A DNA stretch of 42,611 nt, taken from positions 1 through 42,611 of the IMG/VR virus record IMGVR_UViG_3300035698_015694, one strand, 5' to 3'. This document shows positions 7,105 to 15,067 of this stretch, piece after piece. Position 1 is the first letter of the stretch, and each line of letters starts with the position of its first letter. The stretch comes from a virus. Position numbers and translations under genes: made by a program. The notes below the pieces were generated by a model that ran no database searches, was not told the origin of the DNA, and saw only the letters and a list, made by a program, of their open reading frames with translations.

Positions 7105-7308
7105 ATGACAATTGCCTTAACGCAGCAAAGAAAAGATTTAGACGAAGCATCAAGGTTATTAGAGTCTAAAATAAAACGGCTAGAGTATCAAAGAAATGTT
7201 TTGATAAACGCTTTCAATTCTATTGACTCTAATCAAGAAAACATATTGGAAAGCGGAAGTATTTTGGCTCAAGAAGCTAGAAAAATAATGCGAGAACTCA
7301 AAAATTAA
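7105..7308 (+). CDS. Small coiled-coil protein
   Basis: A 67-residue, almost entirely helical protein. The stretch from residue 8 to 33 has a heptad-like pattern (LDEASRLLESKIKRLEYQRN) and probably forms a coiled coil. The spacing to both neighbours is short and there is no terminator, so it belongs to the early operon. No function is recognised. Confidence 0.5.
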   Translation: MTIALTQQRKDLDEASRLLESKIKRLEYQRNVLINAFNSIDSNQENILESGSILAQEARKIMRELKN

Positions 7309-7326
7309 AAATCGAAATTTAAATCT

Positions 7327-7692
7327 ATGGAAAAACCAGAGTTAACTCCAGAAATAAAAGAAAAGCTAATTGCTTGGTATCAAATTGAAAAATACCCGCA
7401 TGGAGACGAATACAATTGTTATGTAAATGCTAAAGGTCAATTTGTAGTTTATCACGTAAACGACTACCCGATGCAACATAGCAAAGGAAGGAGTTGTATT
7501 TTAACCAACGAAGAGTTTGCGTATGCAATGACACGTCCTTTAACCGAATTTGAGCTTATGGAAAAGTTTTGGTATCCTAAAACCCTTGATGAAAGACAAG
7601 TATTGTGTGATAAATATCATAAAGACAAACTAGCGAGGTGCTTGCGTCAAGACGATCTAATAAATATTTTTAAATCAGAACTCAACAATTAA
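7327..7692 (+). CDS. Conserved-looking early protein, unknown function
   Basis: 121 residues, soluble, rich in Tyr, Lys and Asp/Glu, with motifs such as GDEYNCYVNAKGQFVVYHVN and EKFWYPKTLDERQVLC. The composition looks like a folded cytoplasmic protein. It sits between small proteins and the RecT gene in an uninterrupted operon, so a link to DNA metabolism is possible, but no catalytic motif can be named. Confidence 0.5.
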   Translation: MEKPELTPEIKEKLIAWYQIEKYPHGDEYNCYVNAKGQFVVYHVNDYPMQHSKGRSCILTNEEFAYAMTRPLTEFELMEKFWYPKTLDERQVLCDKYHKDKLARCLRQDDLINIFKSELNN

Positions 7693-7705
7693 AAATCGAA
7701 ATGCT

Positions 7706-7870
7706 ATGAGCAAAGCAAAAGTATTATGGTGCCATTCTGATGGTTGCCAACACCCGCAAATAATTAGAATTTTTTTAGAGAAAGATTTTGAATGTGCTGA
7801 AGAAAAGTTAAAAATGATGCAGGAAACAAAAACAGATAGTTGGTTTTTGACCGACCAAGAAGTGAATTAA
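7706..7870 (+). CDS. 54-residue early protein
   Basis: A short frame from the ATG at 7706 to TAA at 7868-7870 in a gap between larger genes. It has two Cys and two His near the N-terminus (WCHSDGCQH), a plausible metal-binding cluster, then a helical, acidic remainder. It fills the gap in the operon with normal spacing (13 bases after the previous stop, 23 before RecT). No family is recognised. Confidence 0.5.
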   Translation: MSKAKVLWCHSDGCQHPQIIRIFLEKDFECAEEKLKMMQETKTDSWFLTDQEVN

Positions 7871-7893
7871 TTAAAAATTAAATAATAGAAAAA

Positions 7894-8916
7894 ATGAATG
7901 AAAGTTTAGAAAAAGCCCCAGAAAATAAATTACAAGTTCCAGCGGTTCAAAAAAATGTACAGTCGCCAAGCGAAAGATTTACAAATGCTGTTATAAAACA
8001 ATTTTCATCTGACAATGGTGAGATTTTGCTTACTCCTTTTCAGAAAAAACTTTGTCAAAACTATTTTATAAAAATAGACCAGACTCTAAAAGACAATGAG
8101 AAAAAGCGAATGGCAAAAACAGAACAGTATCGCGATGCACTTGCGTTTTCATGGGAAAATGTAAATATGAACAAACTGGCTGTAGATGTAATTGCTTATT
8201 CAAGTGTTGAATTAGACCCAACTCAACCAAATCATATCAACATGATTCCGTATAAAAATACCGCAAATAATAAGTTTGATATGGGCTTCATTATTGGATA
8301 TAGTGGAATGGAAATTAAAGCTAAAAAATACGGCTTAGAAATTCCTGATTCTGTTGTGGTTGAGCTTGTTTATTCTACAGATAAATTCAAGCAAATAAAG
8401 AAGGATTTGAACAACAAATTTGAAAACTACACTTTTGAAATTACCGAGGATTTTAATAGAGGTGAAGTTGTTGGGGGGTTTTGGTTTCATGGATTTGTTG
8501 AAACTCCAGAGAAAAATAAAATTAGAGTTTACTCTTTAAAAGATATTGAAAAAAGAAAGCCAAAATATGCTTCCGCTGAATTTTGGGGAGGTGAAAAGGA
8601 TGTTTGGAAAAGTGGTCAAAAAGTAGGAACTGAAAAAGTAGAAGGATGGTTTGAAGAAATGGCTTACAAAACAATTTCCAGAGCCGCTTATAACGCCGTC
8701 ACTATTGACAGTAAAAAGATTGACGATAATTACTTATCAATCATTCAGAAAGAAACTGATATGACCGATTCAATAGTTCAAAATGAAGTTATTGAGAACG
8801 CAAATAAAGCGGTTTTAGAATTTGATGAAGCCGAAGTCATAGAAGATGAAGTTAGTCAAAAAGAGATTGTGGCTCCAGAATTAGTTGAAGCTACAAATGA
8901 CGGACCAGGATTTTAA
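7894..8916 (+). CDS. recT: RecT-family single-strand annealing protein
   Basis: The 340-residue protein shows the RecT pattern. A central segment at residues 118-150 (INMIPYKN...FDMGFIIGYSGMEIKAKKYG) corresponds to the family's YKG/L-type core. A later IKYxS/AYNAV-like helix is seen in MAYKTISRAAYNAV near 256-270. The acidic C-terminus (FDEAEVIEDEV) resembles tails that bind partner proteins. RecT anneals complementary single strands and promotes strand exchange during phage recombination. A nuclease is needed to make the single strands; the metallo-beta-lactamase-fold protein about 100 bases downstream is the likely partner. Confidence 0.85.
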   Translation: MNESLEKAPENKLQVPAVQKNVQSPSERFTNAVIKQFSSDNGEILLTPFQKKLCQNYFIKIDQTLKDNEKKRMAKTEQYRDALAFSWENVNMNKLAVDVIAYSSVELDPTQPNHINMIPYKNTANNKFDMGFIIGYSGMEIKAKKYGLEIPDSVVVELVYSTDKFKQIKKDLNNKFENYTFEITEDFNRGEVVGGFWFHGFVETPEKNKIRVYSLKDIEKRKPKYASAEFWGGEKDVWKSGQKVGTEKVEGWFEEMAYKTISRAAYNAVTIDSKKIDDNYLSIIQKETDMTDSIVQNEVIENANKAVLEFDEAEVIEDEVSQKEIVAPELVEATNDGPGF

Positions 8917-9026
8917 TGGAAGCGTTTTTAACAATAATTGAAAACCATGAAAACACCGCTATTTGCGTAGCGGTGTTTATTATCATTTGCCTTTCAATTA
9001 TAAATTCTAAATCAGATGAAACTTAA
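8916..9026 (+). CDS. 36-residue membrane protein
   Basis: The ATG overlaps the last base of the RecT stop codon, and the frame ends 11 bases inside the next gene. Residues 14-30 (AICVAVFIIICLSIIN) form one membrane span, followed by SKSDET. The overlaps on both sides indicate coupling with RecT and the following nuclease-like protein. The function is unknown. Confidence 0.55.
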   Translation: MEAFLTIIENHENTAICVAVFIIICLSIINSKSDET

Positions 9027-9756
9027 AATAATTGGCACGGGAAGTAAAGGCAATTGCTATTTACTTGAAACGGAAAAAGAAATCTTAATCATTGAAGCCG
9101 GAGTAAATGTCAGCGAAATTAAGAAAGCGTTGAACTTCGATTTGTCAAAAGTGGTTGGATGTATCGTAACACATGAACACATGGACCACTCCAAATCAAT
9201 TTGGGATGTGATAAAACTAGGAATAGATGTTTATGCTTCTGCAGGAACTTTAAAAGCAAGATTTGTAGATACGCAATCCAGAGCAAAATCGGTTGTTTCA
9301 AAGCAAACATTTCAGTTTGGAAATTTTAAAATAATGGCTTTTGACGTAAAACACGATGCTGCCGAACCTTTAGGATTTCTAATTGAACATCCAGAATGTG
9401 GAAGGGTTTTATTTTTGACCGATACGTATTATTGTTCTTACTTGTTTCCAAATCTGAATAATATAATTATCGAAGCTAACTATTCAAAAGAAATTATAGA
9501 TAGAAAATTTGGTCAGGAATCAGGAAAGGAGTTTTTGAGAAATAGGATTTTAAAATCGCACTTCTCATTAGCGAATTGCAAAGATATGTTGTCAGCAAAT
9601 GACTTGTCAAAAGTAAACAACATTGTGCTTATTCACTTATCAGATAGCAATTCAGACGAAATACAATTTCAAAAAGAAGTTGCAGAATTGACTGGTAAAA
9701 ATGTAACCGTTGCGAGTAACGGTATGGAAATATCATTTGGCAAAACACCATTTTAA
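9016..9756 (+). CDS. Metallo-beta-lactamase-fold hydrolase, probable nuclease
   Basis: The 246-residue protein starts with the beta strand KLKIIGTGSKGNCYLLE and carries the metal-binding motif THEHMDH with H53, H55, D57 and H58. Another His lies in DVKHDA near residue 115, and a TDTYY follows. This is the YycJ/WalJ-like group of the metallo-beta-lactamase fold, which includes DNA exonucleases. Next to RecT it probably supplies the 5'-3' exonuclease that pairs with the annealing protein. That substrate is inferred from context. Confidence 0.82.
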   Translation: MKLKIIGTGSKGNCYLLETEKEILIIEAGVNVSEIKKALNFDLSKVVGCIVTHEHMDHSKSIWDVIKLGIDVYASAGTLKARFVDTQSRAKSVVSKQTFQFGNFKIMAFDVKHDAAEPLGFLIEHPECGRVLFLTDTYYCSYLFPNLNNIIIEANYSKEIIDRKFGQESGKEFLRNRILKSHFSLANCKDMLSANDLSKVNNIVLIHLSDSNSDEIQFQKEVAELTGKNVTVASNGMEISFGKTPF

Positions 9757-9758
9757 AA

Positions 9759-10307
9759 ATGAAAATACTAATAATTGACATTGAAACAACCGGATTTCTA
9801 CAACAAGGCGGTAAAATAGTTGAGGTTGGAATTGTAGAACTTGATTTATCAACTGGCGAAAAGAAAATAATTTACGATAAGATTTGCCATGAAATAGGCA
9901 TTACACGTGAAGAAGTTGAAAATTCATGGATTGTAAAAAATTCAACTTTGACTTTAGAAGAAATTAGAAATTCAAAACCACTACATATTTTGAAGCCAGA
10001 AATTCAAGAAATCATTAATAAATACGGCAATGGCGCAACGGCTTTTAATAATGCTTTTGACTTTGGATTTTTAGAACATCGACGTTTTGTTTTTCCTAAA
10101 AAATTAGATTGCCCAATGAAGCTTTCAACTGATATATGTAAAATCGCATCTTCAAGAGGTTACAAGTGGCCGAAGGTTGAGGAAGCACATAAATTCTTTT
10201 TTGGGAATATTGGATATGTGGAACAACATCGAGGTGCCGATGATGCTTTCTATGAAGCGGACATAGTTTTTGAGCTGTATAAAAGAGGAGTTTTTAAAAT
10301 CGAGTAA
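9759..10307 (+). CDS. DnaQ-like DEDDh 3'-5' exonuclease
   Basis: 182 residues with all exonuclease motifs: Exo I D7-x-E9 (IIDIETTG), Exo II with D101 in FNNAFDFGFLE, and Exo III with H157 and D162 in QHRGADDAFYEAD. These define the DEDDh (RNase T/DnaQ) family, which removes 3' nucleotides from DNA or RNA using two metal ions. It begins two bases after the metallo-hydrolase stop and the next gene begins directly at its own stop, so it is part of the recombination/replication operon. Confidence 0.87.
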   Translation: MKILIIDIETTGFLQQGGKIVEVGIVELDLSTGEKKIIYDKICHEIGITREEVENSWIVKNSTLTLEEIRNSKPLHILKPEIQEIINKYGNGATAFNNAFDFGFLEHRRFVFPKKLDCPMKLSTDICKIASSRGYKWPKVEEAHKFFFGNIGYVEQHRGADDAFYEADIVFELYKRGVFKIE

Positions 10308-10748
10308 ATGATTTACAATCCAACCAATCCAATAGACATTCAACGGGCGCTTACTAAACTGCAATACTTTATTGATAAAAACCAAGTGTTTGAACTCAAG
10401 CGAAAGCAAGTGGCCAAAACCTATGCACAGATAAAATATGTGCATCTAATTCTTGGATGGTTTGCAATAGAATATGGCGAACAACTCGAATACATCAAAT
10501 TGGAGTACTTAAAGAAATTAGTAAACCCTGAAATATTTCAATATGAATTTGTAAACCGAAAAACGGGAGAAATTAGAATTGAATATAAAAGCCTTGCTAA
10601 CATTACAAAAGATGAAATGACTTTGGCAATTAATAGATTCCGAGACTACTCAAGCAAAGAAGCGGGAATCTACCTACCAGAACCAAATGACTTGGTTTTT
10701 ATGCAGCAAATAGAAGTTAGTATGAATAATAATAAAACTTATTTATGA
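10308..10748 (+). CDS. NinB-like recombination protein (tentative)
   Basis: The 146-residue protein contains an N-terminal helical region with KRKQVAKTYAQIKYVHLILGWFAIEYGEQLEYIK and an extended VNRKTGEIRIEYKSLANITKDEM. It ends with FRDYSSKEAGIYLPEPNDLVFMQQIE. The order of a basic Q/N-rich helix, a tyrosine-rich helix and a C-terminal segment resembles the NinB group of phage recombination proteins, which bind single-stranded DNA. The match is by pattern only. Its position directly after an exonuclease and close to RecT agrees with a recombination role. Confidence 0.5.
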   Translation: MIYNPTNPIDIQRALTKLQYFIDKNQVFELKRKQVAKTYAQIKYVHLILGWFAIEYGEQLEYIKLEYLKKLVNPEIFQYEFVNRKTGEIRIEYKSLANITKDEMTLAINRFRDYSSKEAGIYLPEPNDLVFMQQIEVSMNNNKTYL

Positions 10749-11131
10749 CAAAGCAAGAAAAGATTATTGAAGCGTATGGAGCGCGTTGGTGGGATGAAGT
10801 TAAAGATGTTGTAGATTTTAATGGGTGGCTTTTTGCTGATAAATGTATCGGAGGTCAGAGAACAAATTGTTACAATTGTTTTCACAATTATGGCGAAATA
10901 GGTCATAATAAAGTTAGGCCAAAATCACTACAAGGAATAGAACACAACAACGGCTGGATTAAAATCGAAACTGAAAGCGATTTGCCTAAAACAGGATATT
11001 ACGAAGTAATCGAAAGAGACTCTGGAATACAAACTAGAGCTATTATCAGTAATAATGTGGCAGCTAAATTATCTCTACAATGTTATTCGCATTACCAACC
11101 AATTAAAAAAACTTTAAAACCGATTTACTAA
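10745..11131 (+). CDS. Phage protein, unknown function
   Basis: 128 residues, overlapping the preceding gene by four bases (ATGA) and touching the next one. It has the conserved-looking segments ARWWDEVKDVVDFNGW and CYNCFHNYGEIGH, with a CxxC-like pair and nearby His. A possible beta-rich C-terminal half (WIKIETESDLPKTGYYEVIE) follows. The second half resembles small DUF domains found in phage early operons, but I cannot name it. Confidence 0.5.
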   Translation: MTKQEKIIEAYGARWWDEVKDVVDFNGWLFADKCIGGQRTNCYNCFHNYGEIGHNKVRPKSLQGIEHNNGWIKIETESDLPKTGYYEVIERDSGIQTRAIISNNVAAKLSLQCYSHYQPIKKTLKPIY

Positions 11132-11499
11132 TGACAAATTTAGAAGTAACCAACCAAGCCGTTGAAGAAGTCGAGATCAACAATAAAGCATATTCGGACA
11201 AGCTTTGTGCTTTTGCTGCATTATGGGTCCAAAAGCAAATGAAACCATTTACCGCTGACGATTTGAAAGAAGCGTTTTTCAATGATGGTAATGCTCCGCC
11301 AAGTTCTCCATCTGTTTTCGGAGTTCCATTTAGAAAACTTTCACAAAACAAATTAATTTTTGATACCGAACGCACAAAAAAAAGCACGCACAAAAAAGCC
11401 CACGACAGGCCATTGCGAATATGGATTTCAAAAGAATTCAAACTCAAACAGCAATCAAATAGACTGTTGAAACACCAAACATTTAATCTCTTTAATTAA
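11131..11499 (+). CDS. Phage protein with possible winged-helix region
   Basis: 122 residues. The middle (residues 25-75) contains FTADDLKEAFFNDGNAPP and FGVPFRKLSQNKLI, a helix-helix-wing pattern seen in small winged-helix DNA-binding proteins. The C-terminus is basic. It starts in the stop codon of its neighbour, which shows tight operon packing. A DNA-binding role near the replication genes is plausible, with low confidence. Confidence 0.45.
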   Translation: MTNLEVTNQAVEEVEINNKAYSDKLCAFAALWVQKQMKPFTADDLKEAFFNDGNAPPSSPSVFGVPFRKLSQNKLIFDTERTKKSTHKKAHDRPLRIWISKEFKLKQQSNRLLKHQTFNLFN

Positions 11500-11506
11500 T
11501 AATAAA

Positions 11507-12100
11507 ATGTCAAAAAAAGTAATTACAATCAATGCCGATAACATCGGAAAATTATTGGGCATAGACCCAAACAAAGAAGTAGAAATAAAAGGTGCTGCCA
11601 TCAACGATGCGTTATGTAGTTACTCATACGAACTACTTCTTGGTAAAACAAAAGGCGACACCCTTTCGCACAAAGGAGCACACATTATCCACGATGATTT
11701 GCAAATCAAGTTTGATAGATTAAATGTTTTTTTAGCTCATTTAGATGATGCCTACACAGGTAATTCTAATGTAACTTCTTTAGTAGATCTAGAGCAAGAA
11801 GTTGAAACTGAAAAGTACTATGTTACAGGTTTCAAAATTTCTGGAGTCGAAGAAAACAGAGCGGTTGTACTTCTTGGATGGAAAGAAGTAAAGGAAGGAA
11901 TCATCAAATTTGAAACTCCTAAAATTAAGTATTCAGGAACTTATTTGTATTTATCAGATTTGAAAGCCAGAGTTCAAGACGCAATTGATGAGGTTGAAGA
12001 ATATCGGAACGGAAAAACCGCTCCGCAAGACGATCCAAACCAAGTACACATGGATTTTGCCAGCGAGGATGATGCTTTTACTAAAGGTAAAGTAGAATAG
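11507..12100 (+). CDS. Phage protein, unknown, upstream of helicase
   Basis: The 197-residue acidic protein starts with a short beta-like stretch (KKVITINADNIGKLLGI). It has a central region LQIKFDRLNVFLAHLDDAYTG and ends with a very acidic tail (HMDFASEDDAF). The acidic C-terminus is reminiscent of single-strand binding or partner-recruiting proteins, but there is no clear OB-fold motif. It ends one base before the helicase start. Confidence 0.45.
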   Translation: MSKKVITINADNIGKLLGIDPNKEVEIKGAAINDALCSYSYELLLGKTKGDTLSHKGAHIIHDDLQIKFDRLNVFLAHLDDAYTGNSNVTSLVDLEQEVETEKYYVTGFKISGVEENRAVVLLGWKEVKEGIIKFETPKIKYSGTYLYLSDLKARVQDAIDEVEEYRNGKTAPQDDPNQVHMDFASEDDAFTKGKVE

Positions 12101-12101
12101 T

Positions 12102-13262
12102 ATGGCTTTTCAATTACGACCGTACCAAATGGAATCCATAGATTTAAGCGTTGCTTTTTTCAAAGAACATTCTAATCATAAAAGTGGTTTAGTAATTCTA
12201 CCAACAGGCTCTGGTAAGTCGGTTGTAATTGCAAAGATTTTGGAACCGTTGGAGGGCAAAACAATTGTCCTCCAGCCTTCAAAAGAAATCTTGGAACAGA
12301 ACTTTGAAAAGTTTTCCAATTATGGCAAAGCTTCTATTTACAGCGCTTCTGCTGGAGAGAAAAGAATCGACAAAGTAACTTTTTGCACGATTGGAAGTAT
12401 CATTAATAAAAAGCATTTGTTCAAAGGATTGCAGAACATTCTAATTGACGAATGCCATTTAGTAAATTCAGATGCTGGAATGTATCAAGAATTTATCAGA
12501 TCGTTTCCTGACGCCAAGGTTTTAGGCTTGACGGCAACGCCGTACCGATTGGAACAAACATCGGAAGGTCCACAATTAACGTTCCTGACGCGAAGTAATC
12601 CCCGAATATTTTACAATGTTCTATACTACGTGCAAAATGATTTGTTATTTAATGCAGGATTTTTAGCAGAGCTTGAATATTACAATTTTGATGTAATCGA
12701 TCGCGGGAAATTAGAAGTAAATAGCTCAGGAACTGACTTTACTCAAAACTCATTGCGAAGATATTACAAGTCAATTAATATGCCTTTACGAATTGCCAAA
12801 ACAGCTACAAGCGTATTAAGTAAACGTAAAAATGTTTTGATTTTCTGCGCATTAATTGAGGAAGCTTTAATGGTTCAAAAGAGAATGCCAGGATCAGCAA
12901 TTTTAACTGGGGAAACTAAAAAAGAAGAACGGGAACGAATTTTAAGCCAGTTTAAAAATGGTAAGATTCGATGCTTAATAAACGTTGGAGTTTTGACAAC
13001 TGGATTTGATTATCCATCATTAGAAGCTGTTTTAATGGCACGTTCCACAATGTCGCTTTCCTTGTATTATCAAATTGTTGGGAGAGTAATGAGAATATTT
13101 ACTTACCAAGATGGAAGTAAGAAAAAGGGATGGTTTGTTGACATGGGAGGAAATATAAATTTCTTTGGAAAAATTGAAACAATGAAAATCATTGAAAATG
13201 AAAACGGTTTTTCAATTTGGAATAATGGTAGACAGCTGACAAATGTTCCATTTAAAAAATAG
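12102..13262 (+). CDS. DEAD/DEAH-type (SF2) helicase
   Basis: The 386-residue protein has the SF2 motifs in order. It starts with a Q-motif-like FQLRPYQMES, then Walker A PTGSGKS at residues 34-40, DECH at 116-119, TAT at 144-146, and motif VI QIVGRVMR at 324-331. It is shorter than full RecQ- or UvrB-type helicases and resembles the compact DEAD/DEAH helicases of phage replication modules, which unwind DNA near replication or recombination sites. It lies directly before the replication initiator gene. Confidence 0.9.
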   Translation: MAFQLRPYQMESIDLSVAFFKEHSNHKSGLVILPTGSGKSVVIAKILEPLEGKTIVLQPSKEILEQNFEKFSNYGKASIYSASAGEKRIDKVTFCTIGSIINKKHLFKGLQNILIDECHLVNSDAGMYQEFIRSFPDAKVLGLTATPYRLEQTSEGPQLTFLTRSNPRIFYNVLYYVQNDLLFNAGFLAELEYYNFDVIDRGKLEVNSSGTDFTQNSLRRYYKSINMPLRIAKTATSVLSKRKNVLIFCALIEEALMVQKRMPGSAILTGETKKEERERILSQFKNGKIRCLINVGVLTTGFDYPSLEAVLMARSTMSLSLYYQIVGRVMRIFTYQDGSKKKGWFVDMGGNINFFGKIETMKIIENENGFSIWNNGRQLTNVPFKK

Positions 13263-13269
13263 ATAGTAT

Positions 13270-13482
13270 ATGAAATTTCAAGACGTAGGTGCTGAAAATA
13301 TTCAGAGAATAATTGAATTATATCTATGCAGTAATGACAATAGAATGGGTGTAATTGCTGATTTAATAGGTATTCAAACTTATGTCGTATCGGATATTAT
13401 TCAAGCCTATTTTGACGGCAAAATAGAATTTAATAGAGGCAATTTTAAAATAATGCATTCATCAATTAATAATTACAATTAG
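13270..13482 (+). CDS. Small HTH-like protein
   Basis: A 70-residue protein with a predicted helix-turn-helix: IQRIIELYLCSNDNRMGVIADLIGIQTYVVSDIIQAYF reads as a homeodomain-like or sigma-like trihelical unit. It lies 7 bases after the helicase and one base before the initiator gene. It may be a DNA-binding accessory of replication. Confidence 0.5.
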   Translation: MKFQDVGAENIQRIIELYLCSNDNRMGVIADLIGIQTYVVSDIIQAYFDGKIEFNRGNFKIMHSSINNYN

Positions 13483-13483
13483 A

Positions 13484-14443
13484 ATGGCAAGAGAACAAAG
13501 AAAAGATGTTGATTACTTTCCTCACGACTGTAATCACGGACGTAAAATGCATGTAATAGAGGCCAGATATGGTAATGATGGATATGCTGTTTGGTTCAAA
13601 CTTTTGGAACAATTAGGAAAGGCAAATAATCATTTTATAGATATTTCAGATGAAATGACATTGATGTTTTTAACTTCAGTTTTTAACGTTGACGAAAAAA
13701 CTACTATTAATATTCTGCAAGATTTAGCAAAAATTCAAGCTATAGATAGAGAACTTTTTGAAGATCACAAAATTCTTTGGAGTGATAAATTTTGCAATTC
13801 GATCGAAGATGCTTATCGAAAAAGGAAGCAAAAAATGTTTTCTAAACAAGATATTTTATCGCAAAAATTAATAAAAAATGATTCAATCCCCCGCGGAAAC
13901 CCCTCAATCCCCCGCGGATTGACCGAAAAAACACGTAAAACTACTCAAAAAGTGCTCAATACGGCGGAATCAATCCCTAAAGAAGAGTATAGTATAGTAA
14001 AGGAAAGAAAAGAAGAGGAAAGAAAAGAAGAATATACTCCTATCGGAGTTGTTGATTTTTCAAATCAACCCGACAAACCCAAAATTGATTTTTTAAATCT
14101 TGTAACTTTTTTTAATGAAAACCGCGGTGTAATGCCAGAAGTTAAAAAACTTTCAGACACCAGAAAAAAGAGAATTATTGCTTTAGAAAGGCAACATGGT
14201 AAAAAAGCAATTTTACAAGTAATTGAAAAATCAAAAAGTTCTGATTTCATGCAAGGCCAAAATAAAGAAGGTTGGGTCGCAAACTACGATTGGATTTTTA
14301 AACCAGCAAATTTCATTAAAATTTTAGAAGATAATTATGCAAACAGAGAAAAACCACGAAATTCAAACATCCAACCAACAGATGCTGATCATAAAAAATC
14401 CGCTGTCTCAGCAGTTAATGCTATGTTTGGGCAGTCAAGATGA
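13484..14443 (+). CDS. DUF4373/Lin1244-type replication initiator (DnaD-like N-terminus)
   Basis: The 319-residue protein starts MAREQRKDVDYFPHDCNHG and continues with RYGNDGYAVWFKLLEQLG and DISDEMTLMFLTSVFNVDE, the hallmark of the Lin1244/Lin1753 (DUF4373) domain. This winged-helix domain sits at the N-terminus of Gram-positive and Bacteroidetes phage replication proteins. A low-complexity linker from about 130 to 190 carries repeated SIPRG and ERKEE units and corresponds to the GC-rich and purine-rich repeats in the DNA. The C-terminal region (about 205-300) is a DnaD-like helical domain. The protein probably opens the origin lying in its own gene and loads the helicase. Confidence 0.75.
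   Translation: MAREQRKDVDYFPHDCNHGRKMHVIEARYGNDGYAVWFKLLEQLGKANNHFIDISDEMTLMFLTSVFNVDEKTTINILQDLAKIQAIDRELFEDHKILWSDKFCNSIEDAYRKRKQKMFSKQDILSQKLIKNDSIPRGNPSIPRGLTEKTRKTTQKVLNTAESIPKEEYSIVKERKEEERKEEYTPIGVVDFSNQPDKPKIDFLNLVTFFNENRGVMPEVKKLSDTRKKRIIALERQHGKKAILQVIEKSKSSDFMQGQNKEGWVANYDWIFKPANFIKILEDNYANREKPRNSNIQPTDADHKKSAVSAVNAMFGQSR
13883..14030 (+). other. Candidate replication origin inside the initiator gene
   Basis: Two exact 15-bp direct repeats, TCAATCCCCCGCGGA at 13883-13897 and 13904-13918, lie 21 bp apart (two helical turns). A partial third copy, TCAATCCC, is at 13970-13977. They are very GC-rich in an otherwise AT-rich gene. Immediately downstream is a purine-only tract containing the 15-bp tandem repeat AGGAAAGAAAAGAAG at 14001-14015 and 14016-14030. 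Iterons next to an easily melted purine tract inside the initiator gene is the design of the lambda origin in gene O. Confidence 0.55.
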
Positions 14444-15062
14444 GGTTGGATTAATTGTTTTTGAAAAAAATCTAAACATTCAAAAAGCTATTGATGGCAC
14501 TAAAATAAAAGTTTTAGAGAAAGGAATCGGAGAAATAAATACAATTACTGCAATTTGCTATTTAATAAATCGGTTTAATGCCAACTTTAATTTTGGCAAA
14601 TCTTTAAACCAAACTCAATCTGCAACATTAGCGGCAGATATTGTTGAGAAATACCCCTACGAAACTATTGAAGATATTGTCTTAATGCTTAAAGAGGTTA
14701 GGCAAGGAATCATTGGGGATGGTAGAGATTATAAACTGGATGGGCAAAATGTACTAACTAAATGGATGCCGGAATATTTAGATAAAAAATACATTGAAAT
14801 TGAAAGATTTCATAAACAAAAGCAATCTGAAATTTTAAAAGAAAGCGATTCAGATAATCATCCGGTTACTAAATTTTATACCCAACAAAGAGCAAAAAAA
14901 GCATTTCAAGAAAGACAAAAAAAAATGGAATTAGAAATAGATGAAATGGTGAAATTAATGGATAAACAGGTTTTAGAAGATACTATTTTTGATTGGTCTA
15001 AAAAGACAGAAATGCTTCCATTTTTGGATTATTTAAAAAGAAAAAGACAAATTGTAAAATAG
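14418..15062 (+). CDS. Possible helicase loader or replication accessory protein
   Basis: I choose the ATG at 14418 (214 residues) because it overlaps the initiator gene by only 26 bases and leaves a sensible N-terminus, MLCLGSQDEVG. A longer in-frame version from 14337 would overlap more. The protein has a helical N-terminal part, DIVLMLKEVRQGIIGDGRDYKLDGQNVLTKWMPEY in the middle and a charged coiled-coil C-terminus. No P-loop is present. Following an origin-binding protein, this is the place of the lambda P type helicase loader. The role is inferred from position only. Confidence 0.5.
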   Translation: MLCLGSQDEVGLIVFEKNLNIQKAIDGTKIKVLEKGIGEINTITAICYLINRFNANFNFGKSLNQTQSATLAADIVEKYPYETIEDIVLMLKEVRQGIIGDGRDYKLDGQNVLTKWMPEYLDKKYIEIERFHKQKQSEILKESDSDNHPVTKFYTQQRAKKAFQERQKKMELEIDEMVKLMDKQVLEDTIFDWSKKTEMLPFLDYLKRKRQIVK

Positions 15063-15067
15063 TAATT

